Part shown: positions 48,096-60,339 of the stretch, piece after piece
How positions within the stretch are numbered: the first letter of the stretch is position 1
Layout: each line of letters starts with the position of its first letter
Source of the DNA: Artemisia argyi
Lineage: Eukaryota; Streptophyta; Magnoliopsida; Asterales; Asteraceae
NCBI GenBank assembly: GCA_030686995.1
Contig: CM060691.1
Span: forward strand, 92,073,743 to 92,137,742
Length of the DNA stretch: 64,000 nt
Direction of reading: 5' to 3'
Translations under genes and position numbers: made by a program
The notes under the pieces: generated by a model
What the model was told of the DNA's origin: nothing
Database searches by the model: none
The model's input: the letters and a program-made list of their open reading frames with translations, nothing else

Positions 48096-50103
48096 GTACG
48101 TACCCCTTAAGAGAGCGACGTCCCGGCGCTCAACTCACTTAATCACTGAATGGTTCACTTGCGAAAAGATGAGGATACTTGTTAGGAATGAAGTCTAGAA
48201 TCACTAATGATGAGATTCGATTCTCGTCGTCTAGAAATATGGTGCAGAGTAAGGTTGACTATACGCGATAAAGATAGAGTGAGGATTTGTTTAGTTGTTT
48301 TGCTCGATCGTATAAATACTGCTGAATTGTTATACTCACATAAAAAAATTTGTGATTCTTGAAGATCAAGTAGAAGATCAATTAGACATAACCCATGTAT
48401 AACTATTCTTAGTATTTGAAAAATCTAAGTCGAACATAGGTAGTCAGACTATGTTCCACTGTCCCAAGGTTAAATATAGGTGACTAGACTATATTTAATC
48501 GAGGTTCGATAAAATTTTCAAATACTTAACTTAGTTATACTCGTGATATGTCCATTGTTGGACAAGTATGGAGTTTGCATAAGTATCTTATATACAAAGA
48601 GTGATATAAGTTTGTACATACGTAAGAATCAATCATAAGTAAGTAGTATGAGTATGTAACACAAGCGAATAAGGAAAATGCACGCAGAAAATGAAGTTTT
48701 AAGCAGTTTAATATCAGTCCTCATCGGGCCAGAATCACTGACCTTTAACAATGAAGGATTCAAAAGAGAACTTGATGAATGTAGAGAAAGTTACTGAACT
48801 TCAGCTTTTGTATGATGAATCCGTTTATAAGAATTAATGGAGAATGACGAACAATAAAATAATAACAAAATAGTTCATGAGGCAATAATAAATCAATGGT
48901 TTTAGTTAATAAAACAAGGTCGAGTAATTCATAAGATAATAACAAAATTGTTTATAAGGTGGTGAAAATTTTGGTAAAAGGTAAATGACAAAACGATTTC
49001 TAATATAACAAAATAGTTTATTAAAAACTAGTCCAAACAATTTATTTAATAGTAGTACATCAGTGGATAAGTTTATAAGATGGTGGTAAAATAGTTTGTA
49101 AGAGAGTGGCAAGGAATGTATTAATATTGTAGTGAAAATGGTTTATAAGATAGTAGTTAACTAGTTTTACAAGGTAATTGACCAAATGATTTGTAGAGAG
49201 GTGGTAAAAAAATAAATTTTGAACTAGTTAGAGCAGTTTATAAAGTAGTAGTGAATAAGGTTATTAGTTTATAAGGTAATAATGAGGTAATTCTTTGAGG
49301 AATAGTAAATCCATTTGTAATATAATGAAAGATAGTTTATATGACAATAAAGGAGTTGTTTATGACATGGTAGTGAATTTCCAAGGTAAATAAATAGAAT
49401 GTGACGGGTTTCATATAAAACACCGTTGTGTAAGGTCATGAAAAGATTTTTAAAGCTCATAGCATTACTCACATTTTTTTTTTTTTTTTTTTTTGTGATA
49501 ATAAATGAGACCACTGTGTCACTCACAATGTATGAGAAAGTTTTAGGGGATCATAAAAATGAATAAATACATATTTAATTGTTTAGTAATTTGGAGAAAC
49601 ATATATAATTAGGAGAGGTAGGTTTTGAGATGATGCTTAAGAAAATAAGCAAGAAATGCTTGGAAAACATGAGTTCACGGGGAGTAAGACAACCAATAGA
49701 AATTGATAAATTGTAACAGGTTTCGATGTTATATGAAATAATATAACATACGGTTATGAAAAAGTTTAGAGACCATTGTAATCGCATACAATATCTAGAA
49801 GATTTTAGTTTTCACTTGGAGAAACTTATATAGAAATATATTGATGTTTCAGGAAAAGCAAGATAGTCGAGAAATATTACAAGTGCAAGTGATAATATTT
49901 ATTATGTGCATACGTATAACGATGGTGCAATCAAAGAGATGTGTATAAATTTTTGACAAAAATTTATAATTATAATTATGTTTATAAATGATAATAACAA
50001 ATCTTGTGCATAAAAGATTTATATTTATAAGTGATATTTCGCTGATTATCGAATGAATTAGGAATAATTATAGTGCATAATTATTTCTAATATAGCATGA
50101 TTA

Positions 50104-50191
<88 letters not shown>

Positions 50192-50345
50192 GAGGGAGAA
50201 AATAGGAAGCTCGGGAGTAGGCGCACATGGATATCGGACAAGATGGTGGAAGTTCATGATTTTAAAAAAATATATTTATGATTATAGTCTAGGTTTTTAA
50301 AACAAAAAGACCTAGTTCACTATAATTTGTGCTCTGGTACCAATC
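48096..50345 (-). other. Internal region of the gypsy-like element
   Basis: Begins on the minus strand with the primer-binding site (50342-50331). The end next to the 3' LTR has a purine-rich 'ctctcttaaggggtac' tract (complement of 48100-48115). In between are a TA array (50106-50190), a T run (49475-49493) and, from 48760 to 49330, many degenerate repeats of 'gtttataaggtagtaa'-type words on the plus strand. No retroviral-type protein domain is present. Confidence 0.75.
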
Positions 50346-53093
50346 TATAACACCCCCATTTTAGGATCGCAGCGGAAAGGGACATAGGATGTTATATACT
50401 AGTCACTTTGTACAAATATAGTAAACAACTTTAAAACAAAGTCGTTTTTAATAAAAGTTCATACTTCACATTCGATAATTTATCAGAGTCAACAAAGGTC
50501 CTAAAAGGTTTTAACATAATCCAAAGTTACATAAGTTTAAAAGTTTGAAACATTATCGAATGAATTATTTTTATTAAAACATGAGCCATCATATAGATAT
50601 CCATTTCTTGCGCCGCCCATCCAAGCCGAAAGTCACTTACGGACCTGAGATAAAACATGCTAAAAGTCAACACAAAGGTTGAGTGAATTCATAGAGTTTA
50701 ATAAGTAAGCAGTTGAATACAAGATAAATCAGTTTAAAATACGATGGGCTACGTTGTTATACGCCCATAATTAAGTTGACATGTAACAAATACAAGTCGG
50801 GAAATAAGATTATAGTATTGAGATTTATGAAACCGAAACCTTAACCATGATTTTGTGCCCCGAGGTAAAAATTGCCAGTTTACCCCAAACTCTCAAGATT
50901 ATGTGACCGTACCCAGTCAAAGCCGGCTAAGCCTAATATGCATATCCATAATAATAGTGTTTCCAACGGAATTAACGGTTTCATGGTGGGGACTTAATTG
51001 GCAAGAAGCATTCAATCACTATAATCATATAATCGGGTCCAGCATACCAAAAATTACTTGTATTTAGTTTGTAAAACCAGCATGTATCCCCCTCGCGAGG
51101 TTTATAAAACATTTAAGTAAGTAAAAGCGAGGCTATGAACTCACCGGGAGCAAGGAAAATAGCAATGAACAAGCAAACGAAAGAATAGCCGCAAAAGCTC
51201 TACGATGAACCTAATTAATATACGTTGTCTTAGTTTATGAAAATAGATATCGATGTACTTTTGATTATATAAATTATGATCTTACTTAAGCTTGGTACAA
51301 TACTCCTAGATACATAAAAAGGTTTAGTTAAATTACCTACAATTTATCCAAAAATATACTCTTGCATTTATATAAGTATGAAACTTACATTTACCCTAGG
51401 TTCAATTATGATGTAAAGGTTCGAATTAACTCTAAGGTTCAAATTAGTCCATGGGTCAAGTTTTTGGTCAAAAAGGTCACATTAGACCTAAGGGTTCAAA
51501 ATATACTAGGTGGTTCAAAATTGTTTTAAAAGGTCCAATCATTAAAGTGTATAACACTTATATACTTTTTATAACTAGTGCTGATGGAATTTTTATTAAC
51601 TTGCCTATGTTTAGAAAATCGTCATTTGCAAACCGTAAGTCCTCAAGTCTCGTTCTTTATATCCCCGGAAAGGTCTATTTCTGTACTAACGAGATTTGTG
51701 GGTCCCACTTGGCCAAAAATTACATAAACTTAGTAAAACAGTCCATTTACCCAAACTATCAATCCATTCAGCTTTCAAATTTTCAATGGTCTCACGAAAA
51801 ATGCGATATCTAGAGTTTTACTAACCCGATTTATTCCCCGTTTTTGGACACGTTTAAGTTAAGATGTCCTCTAAAACTTTTATTCTTTGAGTAACAGAGG
51901 GTTCAATACAAAAAAATGACTTTTTCATGTTTCAAATCTGTTACTCAGATTGTGACTAGTTTCACCAAAATAATTTTAGTTTAATCATCGTAAGGAGTTA
52001 TTCGACGAAATACCCGTCAAAATGACCACAAGACATAGGGCTACAACTACATATTTTTAGTTTATGTCCATTGTCTACTGATTTGATCAGTTTAATACTT
52101 TTATACACGGATCAAAAATAAAACAGTTTCATGTTTAGCCTTTCTTTGGTTTTAAGGTTTTCTAACTTAAGTACCAAGCTTAACTAAGCATTATAACTTA
52201 TATAATGTTCAAATACATCAAGATAGTGAATAAATGGAAGTATGAAAATATGAAAAATATAACTTGAAGCTTACAAGTGAAATGATGAGGTTTAGGGTAA
52301 CAAGGTTTCCTAATACTTCCTAGTTTTTATTTCAAAACTAGAACAAGAAGTAATCTAGGTTTAATAAACTTGATAAAAGCTTGATTTTTCTCCCCTTGTT
52401 GTTGTGTTTGTGCCGTCCACCCCCAAGAGAAAGAAAAGAAAAGTGGCTAGCTTGAATGAAATGAATTTTCTACTAATTTTTTATCTATATATTTCTTAGA
52501 CAACAACAAGTACAAACAATAATGGAGTTAGGAGATTTTGTCAAAGTTGTAAGAAGAATGAAATGGGGGGGGGGGGGGGGCGTGGGTTTTGGTGAGAGGT
52601 GTAAGAGTTTGTAAGACTTTGGTGACTTTAGGAATTATTTAGGTAGTTTAGGGTAGATATTATTAGTTTTAGGGGATACCGGGTACCGAGTTTGCTAGAA
52701 ATAAAATTTAACGGTACTAATTAAAGTGTAAAACTTGTGAAAATATTAAAACTAGTTTTCATGATGAATTTTTGAAATATAGATGAGTGATGAGATTATC
52801 GGAGGATTTATTTTGAGGTTAAAATGTGAAACACGAATTTAAACCGCGCGATAAAAATAAAAAGAGTAAAAATGAAAAGTGGACGTAAAAATGAAATAAA
52901 ATGGATTGTGACCTTAAAATAGGATTGTAATAAAATAATGGTGTATAGAAAACATAGACTGAGCATAGTCTAGTCGCGATAGAATTTATTTAAACGCACG
53001 CGGATATCTTCCGACGAAGTAAATAAATTAAAATAGATTATTTAAATAATAAACCATTAAAATAATTGATATGAAATTTTTAGAAATGTCACA
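50346..53093 (-). repeat. 5' LTR of the gypsy-like element
   Basis: 2748 bp, directly upstream of the primer-binding site on the minus strand. Contains a G run at 52566-52580. A probable TATA element, aaatatatag, is complementary to about 52487-52496. Confidence 0.9.
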
Positions 53094-53633
53094 GGTGTGA
53101 TGGGTGATAATGAAAGAGTGATGTCTAAGGATGCATTTTCAATAGGTGGTGGTGGTGGTATTCTTGGTGGAGGTGATAAGTGAGTGTTGATGTAGTCATT
53201 GATAAATGATGATGATGGTATGGAGGAGTTAGAGGTTCCATGAGTTGATGGTGTTTTGGATGGTGCATTTGGAGCACTAGAAGATGAACATTGAGGTGGT
53301 GGTGATGGAGTGGTATTGTCTTCATTTGTGAGATCAATAAAGAGTTGTTTTGGTGGTATGATAACAAGTTTTTGTTTCTTGGCTTTGTTGGAGGTGGTGG
53401 TTTTTGGTGATGACATGATGAATTGGTTGAGCTTGATAAGTATGATGATGATGAAGTGTGGATGAAAGGTGTATAAGGATTTTATAGCATGAAAGCATGT
53501 TTAGAAATGGAATTAATTTGAAAATGCATGGTTAGATTCCAAAATCAGTTTAGTTTTTAAGGGAAATGGTAGCTGGGACTAGCAAAAGGATTCACAAGTT
53601 GCAAAAGAAAACCGTGTAAAAACTGTTCCAGGT

Positions 53634-53708
53634 GGCCGGTCCTCTTAATTCATGGTCGGCCCCCTTAAAATTAAAAGGGCCGCCCTTGATAATTAAGGGG
53701 GCCGCCCA
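53634..53708 (-). promoter_or_regulatory. Palindrome cluster upstream of ORF 2, element 2
   Basis: On the minus strand: gggcggcccccttaa, ggcggcccttttaa, ttaagggggccga and ttaagaggaccggcc. A TATA-like gctataaaatcc (complement of 53476-53487) stands ~60 bp before the ATG at 53416. The same cluster, TATA and ORF 2 layout occurs in element 1 at 30140-30414. Confidence 0.6.
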
Positions 53709-53718
53709 TCTGGTAACT

Positions 53719-55345
53719 TACCAGGCGCCCTTGAAACTTCTTTCACCAACCACAGTGCCATAGCACTTAGCTCTGACCCTATTCTTATAACATTGTAGAA
53801 CCGAAATGGCTCTCCTTGCTTGCAACGCATGCATCTTCACCTTTTCAGTCGCTTCTTTTCTTGTAACAAACTCCTCTGCCACCTTAAATGCACATTCTTT
53901 GATTTTATACTTACCCTTATAAGCCCTTTTGATTTGCTTCAACCTTCTCTTTCTTAGACCTGCACCTTCTTCAGCATCTGCTTCATTATGAGCACTATAA
54001 GGTCATCCATTTCAACAGGAGGTGCAAGTTCCCCTTCTTCAGCAGACTCTTTCGGAGATAGTTTGGCAGCAGCTTCTCTCCTACTGTCTTGAATGTTTGA
54101 ATCCAGTTGAAATGAGAATCCACGCATATCAACATGAGTGTCAGCTGTTTGGCATGTCACTGACAGCATATTCAAAATCACTACCACCCCATTCTGTTTC
54201 TTGTTCTTTACTCTGGTCAAGGGCGTCTTCATTATCAAGTTCTTCCCTCTCTAGTATTTCCTCATCAACCTCTTGAACATTATTTTGAAAATCAACACCC
54301 CTATTTTCTGGATATAAGTACTCATCAATCATTTCTGCAATATCTTCTGGCCTATCATCAAGATTGTTTCCTAATCCAAATTCACTGCACTCTCTTGCTG
54401 GAACAAGTCGTCCTCAAAATATGTATCAGGTTGTTTACCTTTTGAATGAACAAAACTACCCATAGGGTCACAGCCACTGTCTTCCATCAAATTTAAGTAA
54501 CTGGATCCATGGGTTGAGGATTGTGGCTCATTTTCAGAATCCAGGAATCCTACAGTATCAGCAGTAATAGTTCTTTCAACCAATGGGCAAACATTACTGG
54601 TTGAAGCTTGTGTTGGAGCCCTTTCATGATGCATTGGTGCCAGTTTATCAATATACCATTCTAACAACAACAACTTTCCTTTGTTCTTCTTAATAGGTGC
54701 ACTGACCACATCATCCTCAAAAATCTCTTGTATCTCTAGAGCCTCTAAGGCCGGACGCCAACCCATATGCAGCAACATGTGTTTTTCTACCAACGATACA
54801 TCAATCTCTACAAACACATCTATTTCCCTATTCCTTGGGATAAAATTTAACAATATCTTGACATCCTCATCCAACATCAATGGAACTAATCCATCATCTA
54901 AATTCAGGCTTGGGACCCTAAAATGGGTAAACAACAACTATTTGTTATCTCCCAAACCTAGTTTAGCTAAGATTTTGACCATCTCGCACATGGAAAATAG
55001 TCACAATCAATTAGGTCTACATGATCAATCTTAACAAACTTGTACACTCTATAAGGTGGATAAGAAAACTCACCATTGTGGTGGATTTGAATACTGAAGA
55101 GTCTTGGGTACGATTCTGGGAACTAAATCAACGAAACAAAAAATCTAAAAACATCCACAACATTATCATGAATCAATGTAATATGCTTTACTTTCCATAT
55201 ATACATTGCATGGTCATTCGAAACAAAAGAATACAAAAAAAAAATAAATAAATAAATAAATAAAAAAATAATCGTACCGTATATGGTAGCAATATCTGGA
55301 ATTGATGAACTCTGAGCTCTAATTTTCCAGCTACCCATGATGGAT
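53719..55345 (-). pseudogene. Mutator-like (MuDR) transposase N-terminal fragment
   Basis: Read on the minus strand: LFSIQIHHNGEFSYPPYRVY then VDLIDCDYF (55105-55000); after a frameshift, LNLDDGLVPLMLDEDVKILL and REIDVFVEIDVS (54920-54790). Next come Glu/Asp-rich stretches (54330-54140) and a basic segment RAYKGKYKIKECAFKVAEEF with RRAISVLQCYKNRVRAKCYG (53925-53740). The first part is the PB1-like N-terminal region typical of plant MULE transposases, and the last resembles the start of their DNA-binding region. The DDE catalytic domain is absent. Several frameshifts and stops are present. The copy is cut at ~53715 by copia-like element 2. Confidence 0.65.
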
Positions 55346-55929
55346 CTACTCTTAATTTAGGTGATTTCGACAATATACAAGTTGGAACCAAGGGTTCGAT
55401 GTCATAGGTGTGTAAGTGTGTTAAGTGGTAAAGAATGAAATAAGTAAAACTTTCTTGCAAAAACGTCCCTCAACAAAGGTAGGTGAGCTAGCGGGCCAGT
55501 CAGGTGGATTCGATGACAGGAAAAGTGGATTAATGAAAATACCCTTACGTGCAACGCACCTGAGGACTAACTAACGGGATTTTCTAACGAGCTTTAGCCT
55601 CAAAAAACTTTTTTGCATAAACAGTAACGTGACAAGGACATTATTTGCAGAAAATTAAAAGTTTAGGGACAATATTTCCAGATTTTTTTCAAGGACATTA
55701 TTTGCATTTTTGGCAAAGTTAAGGGACATTTTTTGCATTTTACTCAAAAAATAATTTAATTTTTTTTCCAGTTAATTATAGAATTGCATTATTGTCAAAT
55801 TAATTGTATTTTGTTTGCTAAAAAAATTAATTGTATTTTCCAAAATTTTAAACATAATTAATATGAAAAAACGGTTTAACATAGCTACCTTTTAGCTGGT
55901 CAATCATAAATGAGTTGCTACAAAAATAA
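55346..55929. other. Non-coding stretch with short direct repeats
   Basis: Repeats of 'aaggacattatttgca' (55637 and 55692) and 'agggacatttttt', then AT-rich sequence. No gene or terminus is recognised. Confidence 0.6.
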
Positions 55930-57137
55930 GGGTTAATGGCATGTAATAACAACTATTTTCCTATTCGTACACATATCATATACGAATCCAAAATAATACC
56001 ATAATACCCATCCAACTTTTAAATTTTGTTTCATTATCATCGTTTTAGAGTCATTTTTTTGCACCGTTAGTCCTTTTGACTAACGATCATTTGTAATTAA
56101 CTCAAAAATATGTTTTCTTTTTCACATTGTATGTTTTCGTCTGTTTTTATATGTTGCGTCCGTTTTTATACGTTTTCATCCATTTTTCTTATGTTTTTAT
56201 CCATTTTCTTACGTTTTTATCCGTTTTTATACATTTTCGCCCGTTTTCTTACGTTTTCATACGTTTTTTTTCGCTTTTAAACATTTTCGTCTGTTTTTAT
56301 ACGTTTTCAAACGTTTTTATGTGATTTTCTTATGTTTTCATTCTTTTAATCCATTTTATACATATTTTTACATTTTCATACGTCTTTATCCGTGTTTATG
56401 CATTTGTGTCGGTTTTTAACCATTTTCGTCCGTTTTATACGTTTTTACGCTTTTATCCGTTTTTATATGTTTTCATACGTTTTACCTATTTTTATATGTT
56501 TTCATACATTTTGTCCGTTTTTATATATTTTCGTCAATTTCTATACGTTTTTATGCTTTTATCCATTTTTATACGTTGTCATACGTTTTTGCCAGTTTTT
56601 ATAGGTTTTCATACATTTATGTCTGTTTTTATACGTTTGCGTCTGTTTTTATACATTTTTGTCCGTTTTTATACGATTTTTTCCGTTTTACATGTTTTCA
56701 TAAGTGTTTGTCCGTTTCTATACGTATAAAACGTATAAAAATGGATAAAACGTAAGAAAATGTATAAAAATTTATGAAAACGGATAAAACGTATAAAAAT
56801 GGATGAAAACGTAAAAAAGGTATAAAAACGGACGCAAACGTAAAAACGGATAAAAAAAGGAAAACGTAAAAATGCGTATAAAAATGGATGAAAACATATA
56901 AAAACGTTTAAAAATGGACGAAAACGTTTAAAAATGAACAAAAATGTATGAAAACGGGTGAAAATGGATAAAAATGTAACTAATGGTCGTTAGTCAAAAG
57001 GACTAATGATGCAAAGAGATTACTATAAAATGTATGATAATGAAACAAAATTTGAAAGTTGGATGAGTGTCGTTTTTTTTTCGTATATGATATGTAAACA
57101 AATGAGAAAGTATATTGATATTACATGTTATTAACCC
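55930..57137. mobile_element. Foldback element made of an 18-20 bp minisatellite
   Basis: Long terminal inverted repeats: 55930-56100 (gggttaatggcatgtaataa... ttgtttcattatcat... ccttttgactaacga) pair with the complement of 56970-57137. Between them, units of the type 'cgtttttatacgttttc' are in plus orientation from ~56105 to ~56722 and in inverse orientation from ~56723 to ~56965, meeting at tatacgtata. The whole is a huge imperfect palindrome of about 1.2 kb with unequal arms. Tandem-repeat-filled inverted arms are typical of foldback/MULE-like non-autonomous elements. No clear target duplication was found. Open frames inside are repeat translations. Confidence 0.75.
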
Positions 57138-58059
57138 TAAAAAAACAACTATTTTAAATAACCAAGCTTGCTAAAATTAAGTGTCTAATATGGCTACCAT
57201 GTTTTGAACTCTTTGAATTAATAAATATGTCAAAACTTGTGTTTTCAAAGTTGTTTTCAAGATCAAGGATTAAATTGAAAGCAAAATTACATACACCTAT
57301 TATACCTACGAGAATGTCACTGGCCGCCGCGTTGCAGGAGAGCCTGTTATTTTTCCCAACCAATTAACAGATGATATCAAGTACTCATACAGTCACTGTT
57401 AAAAATATATACTTGCATCACATTAACCCCTTCAAGAAGTATCCATATCTAAAATAGATCGTTTACATCATGTGTAGCAGATTGCTTACGTCTACCGGCT
57501 GGGCCACGGAAGTAAGCTAGAAAATCAGATACATGTTGGAAGGTGCTTCATTCCCTCTCATTTTTTTATGAATGTAAGCCAATTCCATGACAAACGGAAC
57601 TTTTTAGAGCCTCCATAAACAAGGAAACTGGCTATGCAAGTCCTCGTGTGAACCATCGTTCCTTACCTCCCTACTACACATCCAGCAACAACACCAAGTA
57701 CTATGTAAGTAGCGATTACATTTGATCAGCATAACAGTTAATGTATAACTTCTTAACTTTAGAAAAACTTTAGGTGAAAACCAAAATCCAAAGTCATCTC
57801 GTAAAAATCCCACTCATAACAAGTACAGAACAACAGGGGTTCTTACTAACGGAATTTAGAATAAGATTCTGCCCGTTCGGCAGAAGTGTAAATATTCCTA
57901 GATTCTAAAGAACCAACATAAATAAGGCTAGGTATACGGTTTTTTATTTTTTATTTTTTTTTTCATATTAACCAGGCTCATATCTACGATTTATGTTCAA
58001 GCTCAAGACATATGCCATGGCTACAACCAAATTTAAGTTCTGGTTACCCCGCCGCGACA

Positions 58060-58354
58060 TATTTTTGTGTAAAGTTGAGGCATAGAAGAGCAGACACGCA
58101 AAATAATCATCATCGCCATATAACCTTTTATTTTTATGTTCAAATCAAATCGGTATTGCATACCGTCAAAGCACCCATTCTGTGGCATTGCAATAAGAGT
58201 CTCTCATAATATTTTTATGTAAAGTTGAGGCATAGAAGAGCTGACACGCAAAATAATCATCATCGCCATATAACCTTTTATTTTTATGTTCAAATCAAAC
58301 CGGTATTGCATACCATCAAAGCACCCATTCTGTGGCATTGCAATAAGAGTCACT
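58060..58354. repeat. 150 bp tandem duplication
   Basis: 58060-58209 and 58210-58354 share 'gtaaagttgaggcatagaag', 'aataatcatcatcgccatat' and 'ctgtggcattgcaataagag' with only a few substitutions. Confidence 0.9.
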
Positions 58355-58429
58355 CGAAAAAACCAACTCTCATAATAGACATTATCATCTATACTGGATA
58401 TTCTTTTTTATGGTCTAAAATGCCAACAT

Positions 58430-59500
58430 AACTGGTAGCTCTTACCTCCCCCTCTAGTCCTTTTTGCTATTGAAATAGTCTTTACACAATGACCCTAGCG
58501 TATTGCTAGGCCATTTAAGTAACAAAAGGAGCTGCAGAAGAAAGATACGAGCAATAATTATGTCGAACATCGTGTATCAATATTAACAAACAAAGAATAC
58601 ACGGGCTTCTTTGGTTGCCAAGATTGACACCCAATGTTTATCGACTATGATAGGGGAAAAAACTGTAGTAGGCAAAAAGCAACATAGTTAACGCTTCTGA
58701 GGTCCCCCTCCTGTCCCTTTTTCTTTTTCAACACCCTTTGTGTAAATGCCTGCACCAGGCGATTTGCTAGACTGTTGAAATAACAAAAGGAACTATAGTG
58801 GGAACTCAGAATGGGTAACTATGTTGAACATCGTTTGTCAATATTACGAAATGAAGAACATGGTGGACTTTAAAGTAGAAAGATTTTGGCTGATAAAAAT
58901 TATTTTTTATAGTAGAAAATTTTAATCAAAAAAACGGGGAAAAAAGTGTTCTGCTGGAAGCTTTACACTCTAAAATGCATCACACTCTTTATTTCTCAAT
59001 ATTGATAGACGATGTTAATTACATGTCTATTACAGCCTTAGTTCCTACTACAATTTTAAAACTATAACAGATAAATGTCAACATAACCGGTAGCTCTTAC
59101 CTCTCCCTCCAGTCCCTTTTGCTATTCAAATGGTATTTACACAATAGCCCGCACAAGACGTATTGCTAGCCCATTTAAGTAACAAAAGGAACTGGAGAAG
59201 AAAGATAAGAGCAACAGTTATGTCGAACATCGTGTGTCAATATTAACAAACAAAGAATACACGGGATTATTTGGTTTCCAATATTGACACCCAATGCTTA
59301 TCGTCTGTGATAGGCAAAAGAACTGCAATAGGCAAAAAGCAACATAGTTAACGCTTTTGAGGTCCCCCTTGAATTCCTTATGCATTTTCAACATCCTTTG
59401 AACAAAGGATTGTTGAAATAACAAAAGGAATTAGAGCGAAAGGTCAGAATGGTTAATTATATTGAACATCGTATGTCAATATTAACAAATGAAGAACACA
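58430..59500. repeat. Imperfect ~655 bp direct repeat
   Basis: 58434-58790 corresponds to 59089-59420: 'ggtagctcttacct', 'gtattgctag', 'gtcgaacatcgtgt', 'aatattaacaaacaaagaat' and 'aaaagcaacatagttaacgc' recur in order. Shorter partial copies of 'gaacatcgt..gtcaatatta' lie at 58826 and 59464. Confidence 0.8.
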
Positions 59501-60339
59501 GTGCTTGCACGATTAAGTCTAAAGTGTTCTTTATTTGTCAATATTGACATTTAATGTTTGATGTCTATTACAGCCTAGGTCATGTAACATGCTTATCATG
59601 GTCTCATAGGCAAGTAAGAAAAGGAAAGAGAAAAAGGTTCAGAATACGACCAGTTTCCAATTGGTAGATAAAGAATAAGCAAGCGTATGGAGTGCTCAAG
59701 TATTGTACACGGTGGCCTTGCCGTGATATGAAATCCTGTGAATGGATACGTTATTGTATTATCTAGAATGCTAAGAAAATGCTAAATGAAAAAGCACGTA
59801 CACAAAGTATGTATATGTCAACTTACCAGCATTCAGGCTCCATTTGACTTGTAGTATAATCTACTCAGGTTGATGAATGTAAAAATTCGGGCACAACAAA
59901 AATACTAACAAAGTATCAAAGATGGATGCACAGACCATGTCCACTTCGTAATAGTCTGATTTGGTCACCGTACATCCATCTTTGATATCCTATCTATTTT
60001 TTTAGGGTTAATTAACCATATCAGATGCAATTATTCCTCCTATTTAAGTAAAGATGAAATTTCAGAACAAACGGTATAATACATATAAATAGATAATAAT
60101 CAAAAACACCAACATCAAATTTACATACCTTTTTTATTCCAAAAAAAGAACAAAAACCCGTAGGCATCAAATAAGACCAATTAGCCAATCTTAGTGAACA
60201 ACAGACCATGGTCAAACGGCTAAGGCGCTCATTTTGTTACTGCTCATAAATTACTGGCACTCGTCACATACATACATACATACGCTTACATCTGTACAGA
60301 AATAGGATGATCATCACGTAATGGCTCAGAAAGGTGAGC

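Larger units (their letters stand above)
45367..53093 (-). mobile_element. Young gypsy-like LTR element without coding genes (7.7 kb)
   Basis: Two long direct LTRs (45367-48095 and 50346-53093), a 5 bp target duplication GGTGT (45362-45366 and 53094-53098), and a minus-strand primer-binding site TGGTACCAGAGC (complement of 50331-50342), three bases from the LTR. The internal region is 2.25 kb with no gag or pol, so it depends on a partner element (LARD-like). By eye the LTRs differ by roughly 8-10 substitutions plus a few indels in 2.7 kb, pointing to a recent insertion. The superfamily call (gypsy rather than copia) is inference from LTR length and general appearance. Confidence 0.85.
45049..53416 (-). 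pseudogene. Accessory ORF 2 of copia-like element 2, split by a gypsy-like insertion
   Basis: ATG at 53416-53414 starts MSSPKTTTSNKAKKQKLVII, then PPKQLFIDLTNEDNTTPSPP. The frame runs to the insertion point at 53098, where the 5 bp GGTGT is duplicated. It resumes at 45361 with a conserved IPWSLLEAHDDTCLCCIHNR and IIFGLRNEIHYMFSYIES block and a Pro/Thr-rich tail ending at TAG 45051-45049. Compared with ORF 2 of element 1, the K-K-Q-K stretch, the F-I-D-L-T-N-E-D motif and the C-C-I-H-N-R block are conserved while the linker varies, which suggests past selection. The insertion inactivates it. Confidence 0.7.
33067..53710 (-). mobile_element. Copia-like element 2, 3' half, inverted and interrupted
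   Basis: Three blocks align in order with the complement of element 1: 53710-53099 (palindrome cluster and start of ORF 2), 45361-44834 (rest of ORF 2 and downstream spacer) and 33883-33067 (3' internal region, polypurine tract, LTR). Removing Helitron C (33966-44770) and the gypsy-like element (45367-53093) restores colinearity. The 5' half (gag, ORF 1, 5' LTR) is absent; the copy ends next to a Mutator-like pseudogene at ~53710. Divergence from element 1 is much larger than between LTR1 and LTR2, so it belongs to another subfamily or is older. Confidence 0.75.

Noticed and set aside
56127..56941. Phe/Tyr/Arg-rich ORFs
   Set aside because: Translations of the foldback minisatellite.
60205..60240. 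Possible tRNA gene ('tggtcaaacggctaaggcgc')
   Set aside because: A-box-like start only; no B box or cloverleaf follows.
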